From Zea mays (Eukaryota > Streptophyta > Magnoliopsida > Poales > Poaceae), in NCBI RefSeq assembly GCF_902167145.1, contig NC_050098.1, forward strand, positions 34,652,501 through 34,716,500: a DNA stretch of 64,000 bases, given 5' to 3'. The position numbers and the translations under genes were made by a program. The notes under the pieces were generated by a model. It did no database searches and was not told the DNA's origin. It was given only the letters and a program-made list of their open reading frames with translations. This document shows positions 22,545-32,184 of the stretch, one piece after another (the first letter of the stretch is position 1; every line of letters begins with the position of its first letter).

Positions 22545-22848
22545 GGGCATGTACAGTGATGTTTAATGTGGGGGCTCTTAAGGTGTTTTAGGGGTTATTT
22601 GCAAAATAATCTTAGAGCCGTCTCTCCGTGAAGAGACGCCTCTGGCTCGTAAACCAAGTAACAACAGACGCCTCACTTCCCACTGTACGAATTTGTCGTC
22701 TATTCTATCGATCTGATGCTATACAAATACATTTAATTCTGTATTTATTAATAGACTATGTTTATAGACACTCCATTGTACAATATAGTCTCTTAGTTGT
22801 CTTCTGTGCTTGGAGAACCGTTTTGGTGTCTCTCCACTGTACATGCCC
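22545..22848 (-). mobile_element. Tourist MITE, 304 bp, upstream of the GeBP-like gene
   Basis: Perfect 14-bp terminal inverted repeat GGGCATGTACAGTG / CACTGTACATGCCC flanked by TAA at 22542-22544 and 22849-22851. It lies about 400 bases upstream of the GeBP start codon, in probable promoter or 5' flank. Non-coding. Confidence 0.85.
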
Positions 22849-22851
22849 TAA

Positions 22852-23458
22852 GGGCGGATACTTTTAAAATAATCTAAAATAATTTTGTTCAAAATCTATT
22901 TTTTGATAGCCACATGTAACCGTAAAATGTTTTTTTGCCTGTTAAAAGTTTCATCGTCGCTTCTTATGTCATGACTGCAATACTGACACGATTTTTATTT
23001 CAATAATGAAATCAATAACAGCAAAAAATGGAATGATGTTAATCTTTTACGGTTTCAATATTGTCCAAATAAAGAACGTGTCCATAAAATTTACATTGCT
23101 CTCCATAAATTCAGAACTTGAATCTGGATTCCACTTTAATTGGCTTGTTTTATTTTCATCGGAACTTTTAAATCTTTTTGTAGAATGGTTAAGACCAGAT
23201 GAATCTAGAGAAAATGCTAGTTCAGCAAAAAGCTCCTTTAGTTGTGGCAAAACATATATAGAAGTATTTTCTGGTCCAATTGGTTGACAAAGGTTAATGA
23301 GTGCTGTAGCAGCCACCTAATCAACAATGCAGTTTTGGTAGCGAAAAAGTTTCGGTTGTACAAGTAAAAGTAATATAAAATAGTAAAAAAGAGGTAATTT
23401 CAATTACTTGAATCACACGAAGATCCAAATTCACAAGTCAAGGAACACTTGAGCATTT
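22852..23458. other. AT-rich intergenic sequence, nothing recognised
   Basis: Open stretches of up to 93 codons on both strands lack similarity to anything I recognise and overlap each other. No terminal repeats were seen. Confidence 0.4.
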
Positions 23459-23473
23459 AAATCAATGTGTTCG

Positions 23474-23768
23474 GTGAAAGGGCATCTAGCGTAATGATTA
23501 AGCCTTCTGAGTAACACCTCTAGGTCCTGTGTTCGATCCCTCTTGGGGGCGAATTTCTGGCTTGGTTAAAAATCCCCTCGTTGTGTTCCGCCCGCTCTCG
23601 GGTTACGTCCTGCGCGTCACCTCCACTGGTTCGTTGCAAGTGGACGGTGATGACCCGCTAGTGATGGAGAGCTAAGGTTCGGGGATTTTCTCGGCTAGGA
23701 CCATGTTTTGGTCTCTTCTTAATATAATATCGGGAGGGCGGTCTTTTCCTCCCCGGCCAAGAGTTTTG
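23474..23768 (+). mobile_element. tRNA-derived SINE, 295 bp
   Basis: Flanked by a perfect 15-bp target duplication AAATCAATGTGTTCG (23459-23473 and 23769-23783). An A-box-like TAGCGTAATGATT (about 23487) and a B-box GTTCGATCCC (23531-23540) form a polymerase III internal promoter. The 3' end is a short T-rich GAGTTTTG tail. It resembles grass SINEs of the Au/ZmSINE groups, but the exact family is not assigned. It depends on LINE reverse transcriptase for movement. Confidence 0.85.
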
Positions 23769-23783
23769 AAATCAATGTGTTCG

Positions 23784-25263
23784 ATAGCATCACAGGTCAT
23801 ATTAACAACAACTACTAAAATGATGTATCTGCATGACCATACATTCATTTAGGATCTCCTAAGAGCTAGCAACATTATGAAGATGATAGAATTTGTGATA
23901 TTGATGAGATGAAAAAAATGCCACATGATAACAGCATAACAGAATATTCCAAAATCATTGAAAGTGAAAGCAACAGGTAACAAAAACAAGTTACACTGAA
24001 GGACAAAACAGGAAAGGCTAGTTTATTCATTAAGTGCATAAAACATAGGCGAAAGACTGAACCTGCAGAAAATAAATCATAGCTTAAGGATTACTTTCAG
24101 AGGAAAGAATCAAGCCATCAGACAAGCATAACAATGTGTGGAACCGTGCACCCTATCTCAATTCTCTTGTGTTGCCTCTATTTACCTTTGTCTCACAAAA
24201 CTACTAATACATGTACGCTGCCAATGCATAAATTTCACAGAGAAGATTTAGTATTGCTATTCTAACAGATTGTAGTTGGTTGGTGCTACTTGCTGGACTA
24301 ACCTTGCATGTTGCTTCTATGAAAACCATCGGCTTGATCAACACACTAAGGGCTAGTATGGATTATGGCAGCAACAAGAATGGAGGGGGTTGGAAAAATG
24401 AAGCTAGCATGTAAAAATGAAGCTAGGAGTATATTAAATGGATCTCTTGTTATAAAGCACACAAGATTTACATAAATGCAAATTGTGATTCTCTTTATTG
24501 TAACGACTGAGATGCTTGCATTTGTGAGAAACAATTATTTGTGGGAAAACGTCAGTTTCTGATTTGGCCTTGAGCTAAGGGATCTACTAATGCCAAGGCA
24601 CTGCTAGAAGAAAGCAAACTGTCACAATTCAATGTTTTAGTTATGATGGAAATTGGTACTCACTTATTCGGAAACAAAAGAAAGCATGCCTCTGTGCACT
24701 ATTTCAAGTTTTCAACCTCATCTAGTTTATGTGGATGTCAAAGGCAACCAATTCCATGTGCCGACGGTCTACTCCCTATAGCAAACACGAGCGACAGTCT
24801 TCTCGATCTTCTCCGCTGCTGCACAATAATTAACAGGGCTACACAAAATACCACAATAGAGTAGATATATAGTTAACTCTAGACATGCTAGCAGGTATAA
24901 ATTGAGAGATGAGAAAATAACATCAACCAATAACTGAAGCTCTATCTGAAATAGTCAAAGACTGAAATAAGGCGAGAGTCTAGAAGGCTTACAAAAGCAC
25001 ACGGTTGGTATAAGTAACATTAAACGACCATAACCCACAGAAAAATTGAGGTTCCAACTGGAATTACCAAATCATCAACAAAGAGGATTATGGTGCGTTA
25101 AAATTCTATTTTCATGAAATGCTGCAAGTACAATCTGTTTCTTTGTGATGGTAGACCAACACTTTGGCTAAGACATCATTGTTCCAGTAAAAATATGTGT
25201 TTAGTTTAGGGTTAAAAAATATAGCAACATAGTTTGAGCATAAATTAAAAAACTAAACCCATA
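23784..25263. other. Intergenic sequence, nothing recognised
   Basis: No convincing coding frame, terminal repeat or RNA gene. Short frames such as 24643-24864 look random. Confidence 0.4.
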
Positions 25264-25735
25264 TCTACTACTATTAAGAGACTATCGTAGGCGTCCACAG
25301 TGGTGGGTGGTGCACGGTTCTGCCGCACGCGTCCGCGCCCCTCCCCACCCTGAAATCTCGCATCGCATCAATGGAAGGTCGTGCCCGTGCGTTGCGCCAC
25401 CTCCTCATCAGCCGCGATGGCTCCTCCTGCCCCATGAATCTCGTCTGCCCCTGTCTCTGTGAATCTCGCCTCCCCCGCCCCTGCAAATCTCGTCGTCGCC
25501 ATTATCTCAACCCATCCACCGCCTCCTCTCCAACAGCAAGCGTCGCCGCCGCCTCGCTGCGCGAGAGTGGGAGCAGAACCCGACGCTAACGATGTATCTA
25601 CCATCGCTAACGTGTCGATCCATGGACCCCGTCGCCACCATGCATAGTAAGTACCAGTACCATCCCCGCGAGGTAGAGTTCAGCTGCAAGAGCACGCCCC
25701 TGCCCCTGCGACTCACCCCCTCCCCCACCCATGGC

Positions 25736-25864
25736 GGCGGTGAAAGGCACCGGCGAAGATTTATTAGGGTTTGGGGTTTTTGCGGTTGACTTTGAATCCC
25801 GCCGTCGCTGCTCGTGCAGGAGGCCTCAAGCTCCCAGTCTGTGATCCAGCTGCGGGGAAATCAA
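25736..25864 (+). pseudogene. Exon-like fragment, unidentified
   Basis: A short frame starting with ATGGCGGCGGTG near 25731 reads through a GEDLLGFGVFAVDFE-like segment, and a possible acceptor TCGTGCAG lies near 25820. It looks like captured coding sequence by composition, but I cannot name its source. Confidence 0.25.
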
Positions 25865-26122
25865 ATGGTGTCGTCGCCGCTGTGCTCCGCTTCCCCACGG
25901 CCGCTTTGAGCCCCAGGCCAGCCTCCCCGAGACGTCCGCTCGCCACGGACTGTCGTCGTGGCCGCGGGCACCCGTGTGAGCGGAGCGGAGGCCCGCGCGT
26001 CGCTGGTGCTGGCCTTGGCCTCGCATGTGCTCTCCGCCTCGCAGCGCCGCTACGCCGAGCTCGCCGATGAGGCCGCCAAGTACGCCTTCCCGTCTGGCCG
26101 CTTCTTGTTGAGGGTGGCATGA
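25865..26122 (+). pseudogene. Captured exon fragment, possibly of a plastid SOUL haem-binding protein
   Basis: Frame from ATG 25865 with an internal TGA at 25907. The best-preserved part reads ARASLVLALASHVLSASQRR followed by YAELADEAAKYAFPSGRF. From memory this resembles the N-terminal region, just after the transit peptide, of plant SOUL-family proteins; I am not sure. GC-rich like grass coding exons. It ends abruptly where the desaturase fragment begins, with no intron, as in Helitron-made fusions. Confidence 0.35.
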
Positions 26123-26249
26123 AACGGACTTCTTCTGGTCGTACACGGACGAGCTGCACGCGTCGTGCCGCCGGGAGATCCTAGCCAAGTACCCGCAGAT
26201 CAAGGAGCTCTTCCGCCTGGATCCGTGGGCCTTCCTCAAGGTGCCGTGA
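26119..26249 (+). pseudogene. Fragment of sphingolipid delta-4 desaturase (DES1/DEGS-like), first exon
   Basis: The frame from 26124 reads [20 protein letters not shown] and then [19 protein letters not shown], the conserved N-terminus of plant dihydroceramide/sphingolipid delta-4 desaturases. An ATG at 26119 is one base out of frame with this reading, so the original start is followed by a frameshift. Several conserved residues differ (P to L, R to C, G to R, P to L). The reading stops at 26247, just past a GT at 26241 that probably marks the old intron donor. The histidine boxes needed for catalysis are absent. It is a captured, dead fragment. Confidence 0.75.
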
Positions 26250-27043
26250 TCTGCTTTGTTTGCAACTTGCTCTTTGCGTCTGTTAATTTCTTTCTCCTGT
26301 GATTCTGTGTGTGCAATTCGGAATAGAGGATCCAGGATTCAGCTCGCCAGAAAGTTTGATTCACGTTGTTCCCTTTTACGACGTTTGGCGTTTGCTGAGC
26401 AGATGCAAGTCGGTTTGGATCCATTAAAGTGAATAATGTTGGGAGGATTGTCAAAGCAGTATTGTTTGGTAACCCGTCCTGGTGTGCATTTGTTCAGTAT
26501 ATCTTAGTATCTTATTTAACAATCAGTACTTCTCTGATGCTCAAGAGATCAGTTTACTCAAAGTAGCAAATTGTATCATAGTTGTATACTTTATCAAACG
26601 AGAAACCTAATGCTTGTAGTTTAAGCCTCTTTTTGTTCCAAACAAGACAGGCTTCGGATACAATCACCTGGAAATCAATCAGTAAACTTTTGCTATTCAG
26701 TTTTTTTAAATAAAAAATTTAGGCCTTACGCTTCCCTCGCAATGTGTTCACATGTAGATTACCTTATTGCATTGCCTACTTTTGTCCGTTGTGTAAACCA
26801 ATCTTTTATCATTTATCAAATGATTTTGCTATTAACATTAACAAATTATCGTTTGGTCATATGCAGCTAATGACATAACATTACCAAGATTCTGGGGACC
26901 CATCGGTGCCTTGTGTCAACAGTGACTGACTAGATCAGGTACCATTTTTAAACCTGTGTACATGTTAGAACCCACTTCAAGTAACTGCTACAAATGATAT
27001 CCCTACTACTAATTAAGCACCTAACGTGGGCGCCCACACGTCC

Positions 27044-27181
27044 ATGCCCCCGCCATACCGAGAAAATCCTGCACAGCAACAGCTCGCCTTGCCTACACCG
27101 CAACAGCAACAGCAAAATCCCCAAACCCGGTTACCCGTGGTTTATGCAGATCATGTATTGGGAAATGCACTTGGTATGTAA
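27044..27181 (+). pseudogene. Captured first-exon fragment, glutamine-rich, unidentified
   Basis: An ATG opens a 45-codon frame: MPPPYRENPAQQQLALPTPQ, then a Q run and LPVVYADHVLGNALG. A donor-like GTATGT begins at 27174 and the frame stops five bases later, so this looks like a real exon joined to its intron. The source gene is not recognised. It lies 44 bases inside the proposed nested Helitron. Confidence 0.5.
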
Positions 27182-28336
27182 TTTTCAATGATTTTCTTGG
27201 ATCTCTTTGCTCCTATGAACTACAAAAGAAAATATATTATTTTGACAGGCTAAATCAGCAAGAATGTCTATGACCTATCCATTCTATACCGTCAACATAT
27301 GCTCCAGTCCAATGTCGCATTTTAACTATATATGCAAAAATGTTCTTCATGCTTTGAATGACTAAATCCTGCATTTCTATGCAACGCCATGCTCAGTTTT
27401 AGATGAGATCCACTTTTCCGTGTTTTCGGCTCTGTTTAGCCTAATACTGACGAATTCAGGACAGACAACAATATCAGTCTTGCTCTTTGCGTCCACAATT
27501 ATATTTCCAGATCTTTATATTTGGTATATATTATTCTTATGACAGTCATTGATTATGGTGGATAGTACTTTCATTAGTTATGTTCTTGTATCTTTTTCAT
27601 CATGTTACATGCCTGGGATGTCTAAACCTGCCATATTGGTCTGATTGATCTTTTAGTGATATATAGAAACTGCAAGCTGTTATCCGTGGACATCTAGAGG
27701 CGGCCCATGCCTCACGGCCAAAGCAGATCAGATGAGATTTTTTTGGTCTTATGTGGTTCTTTTTAATCTGCTCACATGATACTTCTTATTCATTGCCATC
27801 CAATTTAATTAATTGCCCTCGATTGAATTGGTTCCTTTGCCATTTTACTTAGGAGGATAAAAGAAGACACTACCTTGGCACATTCCTGTTGCCACAATGG
27901 ACAAAAGAAGATTAGTGTTGTGTGATATTTTTTCATTCCTTTGATCTATTGCATGCTATTTGTACCCCAATCGACAAAATAGATGAGACTCAATTCAGGA
28001 GCAAATCACCAGTCCTGTTCACAACCCAATTCACTATGGCTAAAATATCAAACTTATGCTCCTTGAGGTTTGTTTTTTCCTGGTCTTCCTTTAATATCTG
28101 ATGACTGATGGACTGGTGAGTTCATGATCTGCTTCATGCTTTTCCTTTTATATATGGTCACTACCTCACTGGTTAGTTCATGGTGCTTTTTGTCTACTTC
28201 TTTGCCCAAAAAAATCCCGGGGCGAATTTCAGCATGCTTTTCCTCTAGGTGTAAAGCCACCCACTCGATCACCATATCTCCCTCTAGGTGTTATTTTTAA
28301 ATATGCTTTGTTCAGTGTAAATCGTTGCTTGCAGAT

Positions 28337-28829
28337 GCTGCTTTCACAAGACAGACATCTTGCTTTCTATGGAGTTGAACCAGGATCAAGCGGCCTTACT
28401 GGCCCATTTAACCAAGGAATCATGCAGCCAGAATTGATGTGCACCATTGCCAATCCTGTTGATGTTTTGCACGGAGCTATTCACGACGCGTCAACAATGA
28501 ACCATGTAATTTTACAGAGTGACGTACTGACATATGTATATGCAGTTCCATATGTGCTTCCAAACCTGTCATTTGTCACCCATGCCCACATCGTTGCTGG
28601 CGGAGAGCACACAAGTCATCGTGAGTTCGACCTCCATGTAAGCCCTCTGCATCTACATATTCAATTCCCAGGCCCCGTGTTGACCTTCGCTCATCTCAAC
28701 CTGCCACTAGACTACATACTAAAGAGCTATCGACGACATGACGAACCGTCTCAAGGATGCCACAATCAGGATGATGGAAATCGAGGCCTACGAAACCCTG
28801 CAAACTTTGGGCTCATCCAGCACCTATAG
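28337..28829 (+). pseudogene. Captured exon-like open frame, unidentified
   Basis: An acceptor-like TTGCTTGCAG ends at 28334 and an open frame continues to 28829. Readings include LAFYGVEPGSSGLTGPFNQG, HASTM-like and GGEHTSHREFDLHVSPLHLH segments. From about 28720 another frame reads ELSTTMTNRLKDATIRMMEI, which looks more helical and protein-like, so a frameshift near 28700 is possible. No family recognised. A decayed captured exon is more likely than an active gene. Confidence 0.4.
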
Positions 28830-30912
28830 TGGAAAATGCCTAAGTTAGACGCTGCACTTGGTATAAAAATATATGCAAAATATTCCTTCGTTTTTTCAAA
28901 TAGGTGTAATGTAAGTATATGTTAATTGTACATGTTACAGTAAATCGAGAAATAATGACCCCTACATGATCTATGTGTTACAGGCTGCATTTCGGAGGCA
29001 TGATAAGGTCTGCTAATGTGCAATGTAAGTTTGTGCATAAAAACAGGAGCACAAGTGCATAACCTTGGTATAAGCAAAATGATATTTGTTTAGCCATGTG
29101 TTATTTTGTGTTAAGCATATGCTCTTTTGTCGATGCAAGTCTGCAATTAGGGGATGCGAGTTACAGTGTTGACCTTTGCAATTAGGGGATCTCAACTATG
29201 ATATCCCAACCTACAGTGTTGACCTTTGCAAGCAGATTGCAGATCTGCTCTGCATCAAACAACAAAAATGTTGTTTTGCTCCATATTGCTGCATCCCAAG
29301 TTGTCAAGCTCCATAATGCATGCATTTATAAAAATCTGATATTTTGTATGTACATGAACTCTCATGCTGTTCTCCCCCCTCTTTTCAGAAGTCCACTGCT
29401 ATTACATAATTTTTTTTACTGCGTGCTCTTCTTAGTTTATGCACCAAAAAATTTATTGATTTTCATCAACAGGTCTAAAGTCCTGGTTGCACCATCAGCA
29501 ATTGTAGCAGACACAGTAACTTTTGTACATAAATATTTCCCTACTATTCTCCCACAAAAAAATTATTTTAGGTTAGCAAAGAAGAACAGACTGCTATTGA
29601 TTTCTACATTAACAAGCATCGGATCTATGAGCGTATCAGTTTCCATCCAAGCAAAATACTGTTTCAAAAGGAAGCAAAACCATTTCTATTTTACTTTCTC
29701 AGGTGTAGTGAAATCGTATCATTTTTAGCAGATAAGGTAACTTTTATACATAAATATTTTCCTACTTTCTATAAAAAATTATTATAGGTTATCAAAGAAA
29801 AAGAACGTACTGCTATTGATTTCTACATATAAACAAGCCTCAGATCTGTGAGCATATCAGTTTGCATCTAATAAAACAAACTACTGTTTCAAAAGGAACC
29901 AAAACTCTTTCTGTTTTACTTCCTCTGGTGTAGTGAAACTATAACATTTTTTGGGCGATGTTATAATAAACATGTAAATCCATAGAAAGTGTGCATGTTT
30001 ATTGTGGTCCTATTTTTCGTTCCTTTGAGTGAATTGAGCATCGTGCTTTGGGGATGAGCTCCCTTTATTAATACTATACATATTTAAATTACAGCACACT
30101 CGAATGGTCTTCAAAATGAATAGCACACTATAGTCAAGAGTATGACTTACCAAATTCATTATTGGTTCCAAGCATCTTGAAAGAGAAGTCCATCGTCTCT
30201 CTTACTGTCATCTCAGCATGGCTAACAGAAGCACGCAGATACTGTAGTGTTGAATAATTCATTTATTATCCATTGTACATGACTTTTCCTTTGAACTGTT
30301 GTCAATTGTTGGCCATTAGAAAATATATACTATAGTCGATGATAACATATGCGCAAAAATTTTATCGAATAATTTTTGTGTTCTCGCAATGTACGTGCAT
30401 TGTATTATACTAATATAAAGTAGGAGTTTCTCCACCTTCCTTTCATCATGCTGCTTCTTGCTGAGGGTGGCGTGAAAAGGTCAGCAACAAGTTCCTCTAT
30501 GGTGGCGACAGAGAAGACGGGGGAGGCTCTGGCGACATTGTGGCGACGACGAGAAGCGAGCAAGGATATAAATCGATCTGTTTCTTTGGAAATTAGCTGC
30601 AGTAGAATATTTACGTGATACAAATCTCGTTTCTCTATATATCTATATCTATATCTATTACGTTTCTCATGTCTCTATTTTTATTATAATGGTTTGGGAA
30701 AATATCGCTCATCATCTGCTCTAATCTTTCGAAATTAGGTGTACTCGAATATTATTGCCAGATATTGCTACACTACAATAGTGAAATAATAGTTTTTTTG
30801 TTTTACATAAGCCCCACTCTTTTATCTAAAAGCCCATAAATTATTGTCCAAAATGGAAGATTAAGAATTTGTTTATTACTTCTAAATTATCCTTTCTATA
30901 TCTGCCATATGT

Positions 30913-31059
30913 ACCATCAGTGACAAGATTACCCCACATGTTGTATCATGGTTTACTAGAGAGGCTACTCAAGATGAGGAATTTGAAGTTATGTATGGTG
31001 AGGACGATGATGAAGACAAAGATGACGCGGATGATGATGATTATGATACAAGGTATGGA
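30913..31059 (+). pseudogene. Fragment of a nucleosome assembly protein 1 (NAP1) gene
   Basis: The frame reads [20 protein letters not shown], then [11 protein letters not shown] and an acidic D/E run. The I-x-D-K-I-x-P-H-x-V-S-W-F-T-x-E-A pattern followed by an acidic tail is the C-terminal part of the NAP1 histone chaperone. The donor-like AG/GTATGG at 31052 suggests an exon end. The core fold and nuclear signals are absent, so it is a captured piece inside the Helitron. Confidence 0.65.
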
Positions 31060-31330
31060 AACATTTTTTTCTCTAATGAGGAATATCACTTCACCCTTTC
31101 CAGCTTCTAAGTTCTAAGTATGTTTTGACATTTTCTTTCTTCTTTGGAACAAAAGACCAAGGGGGCTGCTGGAGGGGGAAGGGCAGCAGCGAACGACCTG
31201 TTGAGTGCAAGCAGGAGTGAGTGCTGCACATTGAATATTGGCATGCATTGGTTGTGGAGCAATTAGTCTGGTTCTACTTGATGCAAGGTCATTGAGTTGT
31301 TGAAGTGATATTTTGTCGAATATTTTATAT

Positions 31331-31359
31331 GCCGTTGCAAAGCACGGGTATCTACCTAG
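31331..31359 (+). other. Helitron 3' terminal hairpin and CTAG end
   Basis: CCGTTGC...GCACGG forms the short GC-rich stem and is followed within 12 bases by CTAG/T. This matches the plant Helitron 3' end pattern. Confidence 0.7.
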
Positions 31360-32184
31360 TACAACATTAATGGTAGCTGATAATTCATAGCATGTACAAT
31401 GGTACAATTTTAAAGATACACTTTAGAAACTAAGGGCATATACACTAAAGAAGACATTTAGTTTTTTACATGGACAAAACCATGTTGTTCAGGAAACCTC
31501 ACCTGTTGTGTCATGGATTCTATGCTGCTAGTTGTGTCCCCATCCTAAAATTTTCTCATAAACCAGCCCATCTCCTCTGCGAGAACAAGGACAAGGATAG
31601 GAAATTCCTGAAACCAAAGTGAGCACAAAATCTTACCATTTGCTTGGAAGCTAGATAGCAATTGCTTTCAAAAACATTGAACAAAACGCTTCCATCAATA
31701 ATCTGACTATCTGAATATATGTTTGACTGTTTGTATAAATTTGCTTTCAGAAAGCTTTCCAAAGCAAGGCTCTCTATTAGCAATATGATTATCTAAATAT
31801 GACTTGGGTCAGGTGCATAGGCATATAGACTCACCGATCGGAAAGGCAAACTGGTGAGTGGTCTCCTCCAAGTTGCGACAAAAGTCACCCAGACAGGAAG
31901 CACCCAGACAACTGAAAAAAATAGCCCATAAGAATTAATAAAACAACAAGGACATATCTACATAGATAAGTAGAGGCTAGTACCCTTTTAGAGGATGATA
32001 TGCATTCAATGAAGCAGAGAAAAACATTTTTGCATCTCGTAGATGACAAAAACAGTTAGTTTGTGCATAATCTAAAGAATGGTTGCATCCAGACTGGATC
32101 GGGTTTGATCTGGAATCTGTACCTAATGGTACCTAATTAGATTTGGGTTTGATTTATGGGACAATACATAGGCCTCAGGACCTA
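31360..32184. other. Intergenic sequence, possible MITE remnant
   Basis: No coding frame. AAGGGCATATACACTA near 31432 resembles one end of a Tourist-type MITE, but I find no partner end. Confidence 0.35.

Larger units (their letters stand above)
27000..30413 (+). mobile_element. Possible nested Helitron segment
   Basis: Starts TCCCTACTACTAATTAAG after an A (26999), a common start type in maize Helitrons. A candidate 3' end has a small hairpin CAATGTACGTGCATTG (30388-30403) followed by CTAA at 30410-30413 and then T. Both ends are degenerate compared with the outer one. It holds exon-like pieces at 27044-27181 and 28337-28829. Confidence 0.4.
25264..31359 (+). mobile_element. Probable compound Helitron with captured gene fragments
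   Basis: The 5' boundary candidate is A followed by TCTACTACTATTAA at 25264, close to the TC start of grass Helitrons. The 3' boundary is stronger: a GC-rich hairpin CCGTTGCAAAGCACGGG (31332-31348) followed by CTAG at 31356-31359 and then T. No target duplication, in line with A/T insertion. It contains exon pieces of unrelated host genes (25865-26122, 26119-26249, 30913-31059) and a nested Helitron-like segment. No Rep/helicase is present, so it would be non-autonomous. The 5' end is less certain than the 3' end. Confidence 0.6.

Noticed and set aside
23531..23540. tRNA gene at the GTTCGATCCC box
   Set aside because: This is the B box of a SINE; no cloverleaf with acceptor stem can be drawn, and a 15-bp target duplication surrounds it.
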